Positions 9,411 through 17,697 of a stretch of 64,000 nt of DNA are shown here, piece after piece. This DNA comes from Pleomorphovibrio marinus (GTDB lineage: Bacteria > Bacteroidota > Bacteroidia > Cytophagales > Cyclobacteriaceae), in the NCBI RefSeq assembly GCF_003347495.1, contig NZ_QCXY01000012.1, positions 62,001-126,000 on the forward strand, read 5' to 3'. Made by a program: the position numbers and the translations under genes. Each line of letters begins with the position of its first letter. Position 1 is the stretch's first letter. Below the pieces are notes generated by a model, which did not search any database, was not told where the DNA came from, and was given only the letters and a program-made list of their open reading frames with translations.

Positions 9411-9545
9411 ATGAATTCGAGCCTGTCCTGACGGCAGTCAGGGCATGACGAGCACGTCACACACTGGGATGATTATCCTTTGCGAGATTCCCCCGAAGCG
9501 AGTCCGGGGCAGGCTATGTGGCAAATAAAAATCAATTATAAACAC
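9411..9545 (+). repeat. Dispersed repeat unit B, ending at a start codon
   Basis: 135 bases in direct tandem with unit A, beginning ATGAATTCGAGCCTG and ending AATTATAAACAC. The next bases, ATGAA, are the start codon and second codon of the dehydrogenase gene. The perfect hairpin CCTGAC-GGCA-GTCAGG is present near its left end. The unit therefore supplies the whole 5' leader and the A-rich region before the start codon of that gene. Confidence 0.85.
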
Positions 9546-10559
9546 ATGAAAACGATAATCTGCGAAAAACCAGGCCTTTTTACCCAAAAAGACACCACTA
9601 CTCCCCAACCTAGGCAGGGTGAGGTGCTGCTGAGAATTAAGCGCATCGGAGTATGTGGCACGGATCTGCATGCTTTTGCCGGTAATCAGGCTTATTTTAC
9701 CTATCCCCGTATACTGGGACATGAATTGGCAGCGGTAATCGAGGATCCCAATGGGTCTTCCACATGGAAGAAAGGAGACAAGGTGGTGGTAATACCTTAC
9801 ATTCACTGTGGGAAATGCGTGGCCTGCCTGCAAGGCAAAACCAACTGTTGTACCCGACTACAAGTACTTGGTGTGCATACCGATGGAGGGATGCAGGAAT
9901 ATTTCGCCTTGTCGGAGGAATTACTGCTTCCTGCCGAAAACCTCAGCTTTGAGGAAATGGCCATTGTAGAACCCCTGGCTGTGGCGGCACATGCCGTAAA
10001 AAGGGCAAAGGTAGAAAAGGGGGAACAAGTATTGGTAATGGGCTGCGGCCCCATAGGTATTGGCATTATGGTTTTTGCCAAGCTTGCCGGTGCAGAAGTG
10101 ACCGCACTGGATATCAATGAAAGCCGACTCAAGTTTGTAAGGAAACAAATCGGAATTAAAAACACCGTTTTACCCTCCGAAAGTCTACATCAGGACATTG
10201 AAAAAATCACCAAAGGCAAACTTTTCAATGCGGTCTTCGACGCGACCGGCCATAAACTGGCCTTGGAGTCTGGGCCGGAATACATGTCTCATGGAGGAAG
10301 GTTTCTGCTGGTGGGCCTCTCGAAGGGAGACTTGGTATTTAACCACCCGGCCATTCATGCCAAGGAGTCGAGTATCCTATGCAGTAGAAACGCCACTGCA
10401 GGAGACTTTCAAGAAGTGATAGCGGTTTTGAAATCCGGGGATTTCCCTACTGATGCATTTATCACCCATCACCTCTCCTTTGACAAAGTGGTGAATGAAT
10501 TTGCTTCCTTGACTCAACCAGAAAACATGGTTATCAAGGGGATGGTACAATTATCCTGA
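9546..10559 (+). CDS. Zinc alcohol dehydrogenase, L-galactonate 5-dehydrogenase-like
   Basis: 337 residues from the ATG at 9546, directly after repeat unit B. Medium-chain zinc dehydrogenase. Catalytic-zinc motif GVCGTDLHA and GHE near residue 60; structural-zinc cysteines in CGKCVACLQGKTNCC (about 90-104); NAD-binding GCGPIGIG in the Rossmann fold. Similarity over the length to E. coli LgoD/YjjN (for example GNQ-x-x-F-x-YPR-x-LGHE and CSRNAT near the C-terminus) suggests oxidation of L-galactonate or a similar aldonate to a keto acid. The DUF1080 gene follows after 67 bases, probably in one operon. Substrate assignment is by resemblance only. Confidence 0.8.
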   Translation: MKTIICEKPGLFTQKDTTTPQPRQGEVLLRIKRIGVCGTDLHAFAGNQAYFTYPRILGHELAAVIEDPNGSSTWKKGDKVVVIPYIHCGKCVACLQGKTNCCTRLQVLGVHTDGGMQEYFALSEELLLPAENLSFEEMAIVEPLAVAAHAVKRAKVEKGEQVLVMGCGPIGIGIMVFAKLAGAEVTALDINESRLKFVRKQIGIKNTVLPSESLHQDIEKITKGKLFNAVFDATGHKLALESGPEYMSHGGRFLLVGLSKGDLVFNHPAIHAKESSILCSRNATAGDFQEVIAVLKSGDFPTDAFITHHLSFDKVVNEFASLTQPENMVIKGMVQLS

Positions 10560-10626
10560 ACTCCAAAAACTAATTCAATAGCCTATGAGCAGGCGATTTC
10601 CGTATTACAAAAAAACGCACAAACCC

Positions 10627-11304
10627 ATGAAAAAACTCCTTCTAATACTGGCATTAATATACTTACCTCATTTAATCTTTGCGCAAGGGGGTTGGCAAGT
10701 ACTCTTCGACGGAAGCAACCTGGATAAATGGCGAAGCAAAACAGGGCCGGAATCCCCTCCTCAAGGGTGGAAAATAGCTGATAACCAACTTTATCTAGAG
10801 GGTAAGGGCGGCGATATCATTACCCGGGAAAAATATGGGGATTTTGAGTTGGCATTCGAATTCAACCTGACCGAAAAAGCCAACTCTGGTATCAAGTATT
10901 TTGTGGATGAAGTCCTAAACGAGGAAACCGGGGAAACCATGATCAACGGCCCGGAATACCAAATCATTGATGACTTTAAACACCCCGCCATCATGGATGA
11001 CCAGGATGGACTGAGTTCCACCGCTTCAGCTTATCTACTTTATTCCCCAAAAAACAAGCAGCTTAACCCTCCTGGTGAATGGAATACAGGAAAAATAGTG
11101 GCCAAAGGCAAAAAGGTGGAACATTGGCTAAATGGTGTGAAAGTGGTGTCCTACAAAAGGGGCAGCAAGGATTTTCACAAAAGGAAAGCCGACACCAAAT
11201 TCAAAAACGACAGGAACTATGGTGAGTTTGAGGAAGGCCATATACTACTTACCGACCATAACGATAAGGTCTATTTCAGAAACATAAAAATACGTAGGCT
11301 TTAA
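10627..11304 (+). CDS. Secreted DUF1080 (3-keto-disaccharide hydrolase-like) protein
   Basis: 225 residues from the ATG at 10627, which opens a signal peptide (MKKLLLILALIYLPHLIFA); the frame runs in from 10585. The mature protein is a single DUF1080 concanavalin-like jelly roll, with the usual WQVLFDGSNLDKW opening, GDIITREKYGDFEL, NSGIKYF and a closing VYFRNIKIRRL. The family includes 3-keto-glycoside hydrolases that act after 3-dehydrogenation of sugars and also many carbohydrate-binding members. It probably works in the periplasm on a glycoside fed into the neighbouring dehydrogenase, but this is inference. Confidence 0.83.
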   Translation: MKKLLLILALIYLPHLIFAQGGWQVLFDGSNLDKWRSKTGPESPPQGWKIADNQLYLEGKGGDIITREKYGDFELAFEFNLTEKANSGIKYFVDEVLNEETGETMINGPEYQIIDDFKHPAIMDDQDGLSSTASAYLLYSPKNKQLNPPGEWNTGKIVAKGKKVEHWLNGVKVVSYKRGSKDFHKRKADTKFKNDRNYGEFEEGHILLTDHNDKVYFRNIKIRRL

Positions 11305-11360
11305 CCCCTTAAATGAATGAGAAGTTCAAGAAGTTTTCACCCAACATGGTTTTTAGGTTG

Positions 11361-13496
11361 CTAATTTCCCGCAAACATCAAGGTAAAGGTGTTTTCAAAA
11401 TGCTTTTCTATATCTGATTGTTTGGTAAGGTCCCAATAACTATTTTCCTGTAATACAAGTACCTGGGTGGCCACAATCCAACTCTGGGTCCACCCCGTAA
11501 GTGTACCCCAGGCTCCCCAGCCTACGTCCGCATTGCTGGCCCAAAATTCCCATCGGTCATAATCAAATGCCCTAAACCAGGCTCCATCCAAATCCTCAAA
11601 CCTTTCACTTTTCACCTGAATACGGGTAAGAAAATCCGAAAGGCGATGCAAAGCCTGAAAATATCGCTCGTCTCCAGTGGCATGGGCAGCTTCATTGAGA
11701 CTAAAAAAGGCGAAATTACTGGTGTAAAGCATATCCGCAATTGGATCACCGTTTTCGAAAATCAAAGGAGCCTCATGCAACCCATATTCAGCGTTCGTCT
11801 TGGTACGCCCATATCTACCTTTTTCGGTTCCCCCAAGTTCTTCCCGAATGGCCCCACTTTCCATTTGGTTTTCTAATAAGGCACTTACCACCTTATCGAG
11901 CCATTCTCTATGTTCAGGGGTATCCTCCACTTGTACCAGCCATGCCAATGGCAATATCATGCGGGCTCGTTCCTGCTGTATCCCATTGGTCCAAAGCCAC
12001 TCCTCTGGATACATGTCCATGGTCTTCCCAATAGCCAATTTTGCCCTGTCCAATAGTGGCTCATGGCCCGTCTTGTCATAAAGCCAAAGGTAAAGTGCCC
12101 ACATCCAGGATTCAAAATGCGGGGCTGGGTTGATTACTTCCCGATCAAAATAGTACCTCCACCCATTTTTGATAATGTCCCTATGCTCCAACCTCCTATC
12201 CCTAAATCCCATGGTTCCTGTGGTCCTGAAATTTGCTAGAATTGCTTCCATCATCTCTTTGTCCCATTCATTGGTTGCTAAATGGGCGGAAGCTCCCAAG
12301 ACCCCTAGGATTGCCCTAGCGTTATCGTCTCCGTAATACACCCCAGGATGGGTATCTGACCAACCTATCAAGCCATAAGTTGGGGCGTCCTGTTCGCTTC
12401 TGGGCCCTCCTCTCAATTTTGAGTTAAAAATATAGTCAACTAACCTCTTTGCCGGTGCCCGGTAAGACTCATTTCCCAGAATCTTCGCTGCTGCTGCCAT
12501 AGCATAAGCCCCTTCTCCCTGAACATCCGCCCTAATCCAGTACCGGTATTGCTGGGAACCATCGTGATAGATATTGGAAGAGTGCCCTTCCAGTAGGCCG
12601 AGGCTGCCATCACCATTGGGCAAATCTCTGGAAACTGGAGGTCCTACGGGATTGGTGCCATCATCTTGGTATTTCTGCCACATATCCTCCCAATCAGGAT
12701 GAATAAAAAACCTACCCTTATAAAACCAGTCTATGCCCCTTTTCACACTTTCCTTCTTATGGTCTTCTGTCACCTCCTCCCCTTGGTCCAAGGTGGGAGA
12801 AAGATACCTTGGCCATGTTTCAAAATGTAGGTCTGTTTTCCCTGTTAGGTTCCGAATCATATAACCCCAAAGTGCCTTCCAATGATCTTCTGGGCCATAC
12901 CTGCCTTCTGCGAAATTGGATAATCGAGTTAGAGAATAGAAACCGCCATTTTCCTCTATCAATAATGGGTGTGTTTCCACATCATCAATACCATATTCAG
13001 CCTTGTCCAAGCCTGCTACCTTAGCCAAAACCAATAAGGGGTTGGTAGCATCTGAGGGAATAACGTGGCAATCATTTATTCCCAAAATACTCATCATTTG
13101 CATTTCAAGGCCAAAAACATCCGTATTAACCACTCCTCTTTCCAACCTTGTCTGCAGGGCTTCTTCTTGCAAGTTCACACCGGGAATGAAATCAGGGTAC
13201 TCCACATAAAGTCTCAGCCCCTTAATCTCCGCATCTTCAAAAAAGGCCTCTGACAATTCAACGCGCTGGTAGGGGTATCCCTCAGCCAAGACAAATAAAA
13301 CCCCTCCTTCTTCTATGCTTTCCATGGCAATAGCGGGATTGCTGTGGTTTATGAGCTTGAAACCCTCTCCCGAAAGCCAAGTGGCCAGGTCCCCATCGGC
13401 TTCTCCAATTACGTGTAGGATAGGTCTATCTCCATCTGCATTGCAAGAAATGAAAAGGTAGAAAACCATAAAAAGTGCCAAAACCCCACGGTTCAT
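11361..13496 (-). CDS. Large lipoprotein with toroid (alpha/alpha barrel) glycosidase/lyase-like fold
   Basis: 711 residues from the ATG at 13496, which gives a lipoprotein signal with lipobox FISC. Residues about 20-160 look like a separate alpha/beta domain resembling a glutamine-amidotransferase-like fold. From about 170 to the end it is helix-rich with many Trp and paired acidic residues (YWIRADVQGEGAYAMAAAAK, FESWMWALYLWLYDKTG, WGTLTGWTQSW), as in (alpha/alpha)6 toroid glycoside hydrolases and lyases. I do not recognise a defined family and no catalytic pair can be assigned. It lies between sugar genes and is convergent with the DUF1080 gene, so a polysaccharide-degrading role is plausible. 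Confidence 0.6.
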   Translation of the reverse strand: MNRGVLALFMVFYLFISCNADGDRPILHVIGEADGDLATWLSGEGFKLINHSNPAIAMESIEEGGVLFVLAEGYPYQRVELSEAFFEDAEIKGLRLYVEYPDFIPGVNLQEEALQTRLERGVVNTDVFGLEMQMMSILGINDCHVIPSDATNPLLVLAKVAGLDKAEYGIDDVETHPLLIEENGGFYSLTRLSNFAEGRYGPEDHWKALWGYMIRNLTGKTDLHFETWPRYLSPTLDQGEEVTEDHKKESVKRGIDWFYKGRFFIHPDWEDMWQKYQDDGTNPVGPPVSRDLPNGDGSLGLLEGHSSNIYHDGSQQYRYWIRADVQGEGAYAMAAAAKILGNESYRAPAKRLVDYIFNSKLRGGPRSEQDAPTYGLIGWSDTHPGVYYGDDNARAILGVLGASAHLATNEWDKEMMEAILANFRTTGTMGFRDRRLEHRDIIKNGWRYYFDREVINPAPHFESWMWALYLWLYDKTGHEPLLDRAKLAIGKTMDMYPEEWLWTNGIQQERARMILPLAWLVQVEDTPEHREWLDKVVSALLENQMESGAIREELGGTEKGRYGRTKTNAEYGLHEAPLIFENGDPIADMLYTSNFAFFSLNEAAHATGDERYFQALHRLSDFLTRIQVKSERFEDLDGAWFRAFDYDRWEFWASNADVGWGAWGTLTGWTQSWIVATQVLVLQENSYWDLTKQSDIEKHFENTFTLMFAGN

Positions 13497-13764
13497 ATTG
13501 GCTACATTTGCAATGCAATAAAAGTGACTACGCATAATCATGTTAGGAGTTATTTAAATACCATTTGAACTTTTCTGTCAAGAACCAATAGGTGAGTTTA
13601 AGAGAAGCAACAAATTTAAAAAATGGTTTAGTTTTACCAATTTTTAATCGTAAATGTTGAAAGTGCAAATAGAAAATCCTACCTCTCCTCCCTTATTCAG
13701 GTATAAATAGCCCTGGTTCAACAAATTATGTGTATTTAATGCTGGATTTTTAAATACAAATTTT
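13497..13764. other. AT-rich divergent intergenic region
   Basis: Separates the divergent genes at 11361-13496 and 13802-15601. Very AT-rich, with no open frame of note and no repeat. It must hold the promoter of the minus-strand gene, but no convincing -33/-7 pair was identified on that side. Confidence 0.5.
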
Positions 13765-13772
13765 TAGATTTG
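13765..13772 (+). promoter_or_regulatory. Bacteroidota -7 box for the esterase gene
   Basis: TAGATTTG matches TAnnTTTG, 29 bases before the ATG at 13802. At 19 bases upstream the -33 position reads TGG instead of TTG, so this is a moderate match. Confidence 0.45.
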
Positions 13773-13801
13773 AGTTATTATCTATTTTTAAATACATAAA
13801 A

Positions 13802-15601
13802 ATGCATTTCAGCTTACAAAAAATTATTTACATACTACCATTTTTATTTTGGTGTGGGGAGGGAAATACTACAACTGAGGATCCCAAATTGCCGGAGGAA
13901 GCCTATAAACCTTTGTTAATAGTTAATAAAGGATCGGGTGGAGACAGTAGTTTCGATTTGATAAGAAGGTTGAGAAATGACGTGATTATGGAAAAGCCGG
14001 ACCTGGTTTTTCTTTCCGTGGGGATGAACGACATGCTTAATTTAGACAAATTCGTGGACTACGACACCTTCAGGAAAAACTACCAAAGGATCATTCAGAC
14101 CCTTGCAGATGAAAATATTGAAACGGTCTTACTAAACTTGGTTCCTGTGGACACCCTGGCCATTAGTAGTTGGTACAATGAGGGTATCTTTCAAGAAAAG
14201 GCAGCAATAAAAGTCCGAAAGGCAAATGAGATCATAAAGGACCTGGCCAACTCAAATGGCTTACCGCTTCTAGACCTTTTTGAAGCATTTGTTGCTGCCA
14301 ATACCTCAAGTGAGTTAAAAGGCACTTTGATTATGAATCAGGAAAATTCAGGAGTGGATGATGGGGTACATCCCACCAAGGATGGATACAAGGTCATTGC
14401 ACAGAAGATTTTTAACTTTTTATTGCAAAACAAGAAATTGCAAACCGGAAAAAAGTTCGTGTGTTTTGGGGACAATATCACCTACGGGGCGCATGTGGTA
14501 GGTGCAGGCACCAATTCCGGTGACACCTATCCAGGGCTCCTAAGAAAAATGATCCTCTGGGATTATTTGGTTCCTTATTTTTCCACTCCCTTTGACTATG
14601 AAATGATAATGGGAGATTACAAATCGCCCCTCTTATTTGAAGATGGGGAAGTAGCAAGTACTGTGGAGATGTGGGAAAAACGAAGAGAGGAGATCTTGAA
14701 AGAGTGGCACGATCTAATGGGAGAATGGCCTGAACTTATCACCGATCCCGAAATGGAAGTGTTAGAAGAAACAAATATGGATGGGTATGTGCAGAAAAAA
14801 ATCCAGTTTGAATGGGTGACCGGACAGCCTACCACCGGATATTTGTTGGTTCCCTTTCAGTCTAAGGATAAACCAGCCGTGATTACCGTTTATTATGAAC
14901 CAGAAACTGCCATAGGGGAGGGCAAACCAGATCGTGACTTTGCAAAAAAATTAGTAGAGCGGGGCTTTGTAACACTATCCCTTGGTACTACTGAAACAAC
15001 CGAAAACGAAACTTATTCCATTTATTACCCCCATATAGATAGCGCCACGGTTCAGCCATTGTCCATGTTGGCCTATGCTGCCGCAAATGCATGGCACTTG
15101 TTGGCTAGCTTGGAGGAAGTGAATGAAGACAAAATAGGTATTATGGGACATTCCTATGGGGGCAAATGGGCCATGTTTGCCTCCTGCCTCTTTGATAAAT
15201 TTGCCGCTGCCGCTTGGTCCGATCCGGGTATTGTGTTTGAAGAAGATAAACCATCGGTGAACTATTGGGAGCCCTGGTACTTAGGTTACCACCCTCCGCC
15301 ATGGAGAAAAAGGGGAATGCCAACCGATGAAAATCCTGCCAAAGGCCTTTATCCCGAATTACTGGAAAAAGGCAAAGACCTTCATGAACTCCATGCCCTG
15401 ATGGCGCCTAGGCCATTTTTTGTATCCGGGGGCTCAGAGGACCCCGAGGAGAGGTGGGTAGTATTAAACCACAGCATTGAGGTGAATTCCCTATATGGTT
15501 TTGAGAATCGGGTAGGTATGTCTAACAGGCCCGAACATGCCCCTGACCAAGCATCCAACGAGGCAATTTTTACCTTTTTTGAGTATTTCTTGGAGCCTTA
15601 A
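13802..15601 (+). CDS. Lipoprotein fusing a rearranged SGNH domain to an alpha/beta hydrolase
   Basis: 599 residues; lipobox-like FLFWC at 14-18. Residues 38-205 carry SGNH/GDSL blocks II (NKGSGGDSS, 42-50), III (VGMND, 73-77) and V (DDGVHPT, 186-192), but the first block is absent at the N-terminus. A block-I-like segment, FGDNITYG, appears instead at 222-229, after block V. It has Asn225 in place of the nucleophilic Ser. From about 270 onward there is an alpha/beta hydrolase with nucleophile elbow GHSYGGK (Ser451), an acidic residue in GGSEDP and a late His in PEHAPD, resembling acetylxylan-esterase or dienelactone-hydrolase types. The second domain is probably the active one. Its stop overlaps the stop of the convergent DHDPS-like gene. 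A secreted carbohydrate esterase is the likely role. Confidence 0.75.
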   Translation: MHFSLQKIIYILPFLFWCGEGNTTTEDPKLPEEAYKPLLIVNKGSGGDSSFDLIRRLRNDVIMEKPDLVFLSVGMNDMLNLDKFVDYDTFRKNYQRIIQTLADENIETVLLNLVPVDTLAISSWYNEGIFQEKAAIKVRKANEIIKDLANSNGLPLLDLFEAFVAANTSSELKGTLIMNQENSGVDDGVHPTKDGYKVIAQKIFNFLLQNKKLQTGKKFVCFGDNITYGAHVVGAGTNSGDTYPGLLRKMILWDYLVPYFSTPFDYEMIMGDYKSPLLFEDGEVASTVEMWEKRREEILKEWHDLMGEWPELITDPEMEVLEETNMDGYVQKKIQFEWVTGQPTTGYLLVPFQSKDKPAVITVYYEPETAIGEGKPDRDFAKKLVERGFVTLSLGTTETTENETYSIYYPHIDSATVQPLSMLAYAAANAWHLLASLEEVNEDKIGIMGHSYGGKWAMFASCLFDKFAAAAWSDPGIVFEEDKPSVNYWEPWYLGYHPPPWRKRGMPTDENPAKGLYPELLEKGKDLHELHALMAPRPFFVSGGSEDPEERWVVLNHSIEVNSLYGFENRVGMSNRPEHAPDQASNEAIFTFFEYFLEP

Positions 15602-16659
15602 AGTAGAAAATCCATTAAATGATCCTTTACGAAATCGTCATCCAACAAATGGGGATAGGAGGAGCAAACCCTGTCTATTTCCTCCATTTGTCCGGGACTG
15701 AGATTCTCTTCCGGATCCAGACACCACCTGCCCTCCAGTAAGCCCTGTCTTCTCAGCACCTCATGAATTCCGGGTATGCATCCGTGAAATTGATGTGCCG
15801 GATCAAAGATAGCAGCATTGGTGTCCGTAATCTGTATTCCTAGGCTCAAAAGTTCACCCAAGGAGCCTTTTTGGTGTTCCTTGTAATCTTTGATCATTTG
15901 TAAGTGTTCCACAGCCCTTTTTGTCCACACCGCCCAATGCCCTAGAAGGCCACCGACAAAAGACTTTTCCTTTTCCACTCCATCTATGACAAACCTGTAT
16001 TCGGTAAGCAAATCGCCAACAATGTTATCGTCGTTTCCAGTATAAAGAGCGATTTCATCCGATCGCTTGGAGGAACAGATTGCCCTTACCACATCTAGGG
16101 TTTGATACCGGTTAAAAGGTGCCACTTTAATGGCCATTACAGAGGGGATGTCCACAAAGTCTCTCCAAAATTCATAGCTCAAAAGCCTGCCCCCCGCAGA
16201 AGGTTGTAGGTAAAACCCAAAAATGGGGATGCTCTCTCCTACTATTTCGGCTCTTTTGATTAGCTCCCTTTCTGACCAGTTGCCCAATCCCCCGGCACTG
16301 AGTAATCCAAAATCATATCCTAAATCCCGGGCAAGGGCGGCTTCCTCCTTTGCCTGTTCTGTAGGCCCCACTACTCCTGCTACCTTGATAAAATCCCCCT
16401 TTCTCCCTTGCTTCACTATCTCTTCCATCGCAATCCTTAAAACAGGTTCAAAGAGGCCAATTTTTTTATCCCTGATTGCAAATTGGGTAGAATGAACGCC
16501 AACAGCAATCCCTCCTGCTCCCGCAGCAAGATAATATCGCATCAAGGCTCTTTGTCTCCTCTCGTCCAATCTTCTTTTGTCATCCAAGGCCAAAGGATGG
16601 GCAGGTATTACTGTTCCCCTGTGGAGAAGCTGAAGTATGTTTGGTTCAAGCGTGTGCAT
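15598..16659 (-). CDS. Dihydrodipicolinate synthase/N-acetylneuraminate lyase-family aldolase
   Basis: 353 residues, a class I aldolase of the DapA/NanA superfamily, longer than the usual 290-310. The Schiff-base lysine is in MAIKVAPFN (about residues 179-187) and a Tyr is in the FGFYLQP segment, in the position of the catalytic Tyr. The glyoxylate-type motif GTTGE is replaced by GVHSTQ, so it is not a true DapA. Such paralogs cleave or form 2-keto-3-deoxy sugar acids or related compounds. It is the last gene of a four-gene operon with a lyase, an Nramp-fold transporter and an SDR epimerase, three bases behind the epimerase. Breakdown of a sugar-acid derivative is the natural inference; the substrate is unknown. 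Confidence 0.8.
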   Translation of the reverse strand: MHTLEPNILQLLHRGTVIPAHPLALDDKRRLDERRQRALMRYYLAAGAGGIAVGVHSTQFAIRDKKIGLFEPVLRIAMEEIVKQGRKGDFIKVAGVVGPTEQAKEEAALARDLGYDFGLLSAGGLGNWSERELIKRAEIVGESIPIFGFYLQPSAGGRLLSYEFWRDFVDIPSVMAIKVAPFNRYQTLDVVRAICSSKRSDEIALYTGNDDNIVGDLLTEYRFVIDGVEKEKSFVGGLLGHWAVWTKRAVEHLQMIKDYKEHQKGSLGELLSLGIQITDTNAAIFDPAHQFHGCIPGIHEVLRRQGLLEGRWCLDPEENLSPGQMEEIDRVCSSYPHLLDDDFVKDHLMDFLL

Positions 16660-16662
16660 GGG

Positions 16663-17682
16663 CTAATAGTTTCCTTTAGTTTCTTGAAAATGTGTGGGTT
16701 TGTTTAGTTTTGAACCTCCCTCATTGATCCACTTAGCAGTCATGTTTATCATTTCCAAAATGGAAACTTTCGGATAACCAAACCAATGATGGCATTTGGA
16801 GGCATTGTTCAGAAGACAATCTCCGGAAATAGTATCCAAAAACCGGGGAGTTGTTTTGAAAAGCCTGCCAAACTCCTTCGCCACCCATTTAATGGAAACG
16901 GTTTCGGGGCCGGTGACATTGAGGATTTCAGGGGGGAAATTGCATTTGTTCAATGCCCGCAGGGCAATCTCGTTGGCATCTCCCTGCCAAATCACATTCA
17001 TATGTCCTACCTTCAAGTCTATAGGCATGTTGCTCTTTACCATCTCCCCAATTTCCAGAAGATTGCCATACCTTAAATCTACGGCATAATTAAGCCTGTA
17101 GATTAACATAGGCGTTTTATTGAGGTGGCTGAAATACTGAAACACCCTCTCCCTTCCCAAGCAGGACTGTGCATATTCCCCGATTGGGGAGGGATTGGTG
17201 TTTTCTGTGGCTCCTCCGGAGACCACCGGGACCATTGGGTAGATATTCCCGGAGGAAAAAACGACAATTTTGGAATTCTTATATCTTTCGGCCACCTTAC
17301 CCGGCAGGTAAGCATTCATGGCCCAGGTAAGGTGTTCTTGGCCGGAAGTACCGAACTTCCTCCCAACCATATAAATGACATTACTTGCATCAGGCAGCCC
17401 CTCCAGAGCATTATCCTCCAGAATATCTGCCTCTATGGTTATCACTCCCGTAGCTTCCAAATCTTTCCTGAGTTGGGTATCCGAAAACCTGGAAACCCCA
17501 AAGACCTTTTTGTGCTGCCCACTCTCCTTTACGGCCTTTACGGCTAGCCTTGCCAAGCTAGGCCCCATCTTGCCCCCAACACCCAATATCAATATATCCC
17601 CTTTTAGACTCTGCAAATCTTGAATAAGCAAGTCTGAAGGTGTGCTTAATAATTCATCAAGTTGTTCTTCTGTCATATTCAA
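16663..17682 (-). CDS. NAD-dependent epimerase/dehydratase (extended SDR) with altered active site
   Basis: 339 residues. Rossmann motif GVGGKMG at 34-40, an acidic turn (VSRFSD) after the second strand, and an SSGNIYP segment where the catalytic Ser of SDR enzymes lies. The YxxxK motif reads YAQSC at 170-174: the Tyr is kept but the Lys is Cys. That is uncommon for an active SDR and suggests changed chemistry or a binding role. It sits between the Nramp-fold transporter (15 bases upstream) and the DHDPS-like lyase (3 bases downstream), which implies it acts on the same metabolite. The fold is secure; the reaction is not known. Confidence 0.8.
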   Translation of the reverse strand: MNMTEEQLDELLSTPSDLLIQDLQSLKGDILILGVGGKMGPSLARLAVKAVKESGQHKKVFGVSRFSDTQLRKDLEATGVITIEADILEDNALEGLPDASNVIYMVGRKFGTSGQEHLTWAMNAYLPGKVAERYKNSKIVVFSSGNIYPMVPVVSGGATENTNPSPIGEYAQSCLGRERVFQYFSHLNKTPMLIYRLNYAVDLRYGNLLEIGEMVKSNMPIDLKVGHMNVIWQGDANEIALRALNKCNFPPEILNVTGPETVSIKWVAKEFGRLFKTTPRFLDTISGDCLLNNASKCHHWFGYPKVSILEMINMTAKWINEGGSKLNKPTHFQETKGNY

Positions 17683-17697
17683 TAAAGAAAATCGTTG

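Noticed and set aside
9237-9431. Open frame of 64 codons over repeat unit A, similar in translation to the one at 57788-57982
   Set aside because: The similarity arises because both lie on copies of the same repeat; other copies break the frame and there is no conserved start. Not a gene.
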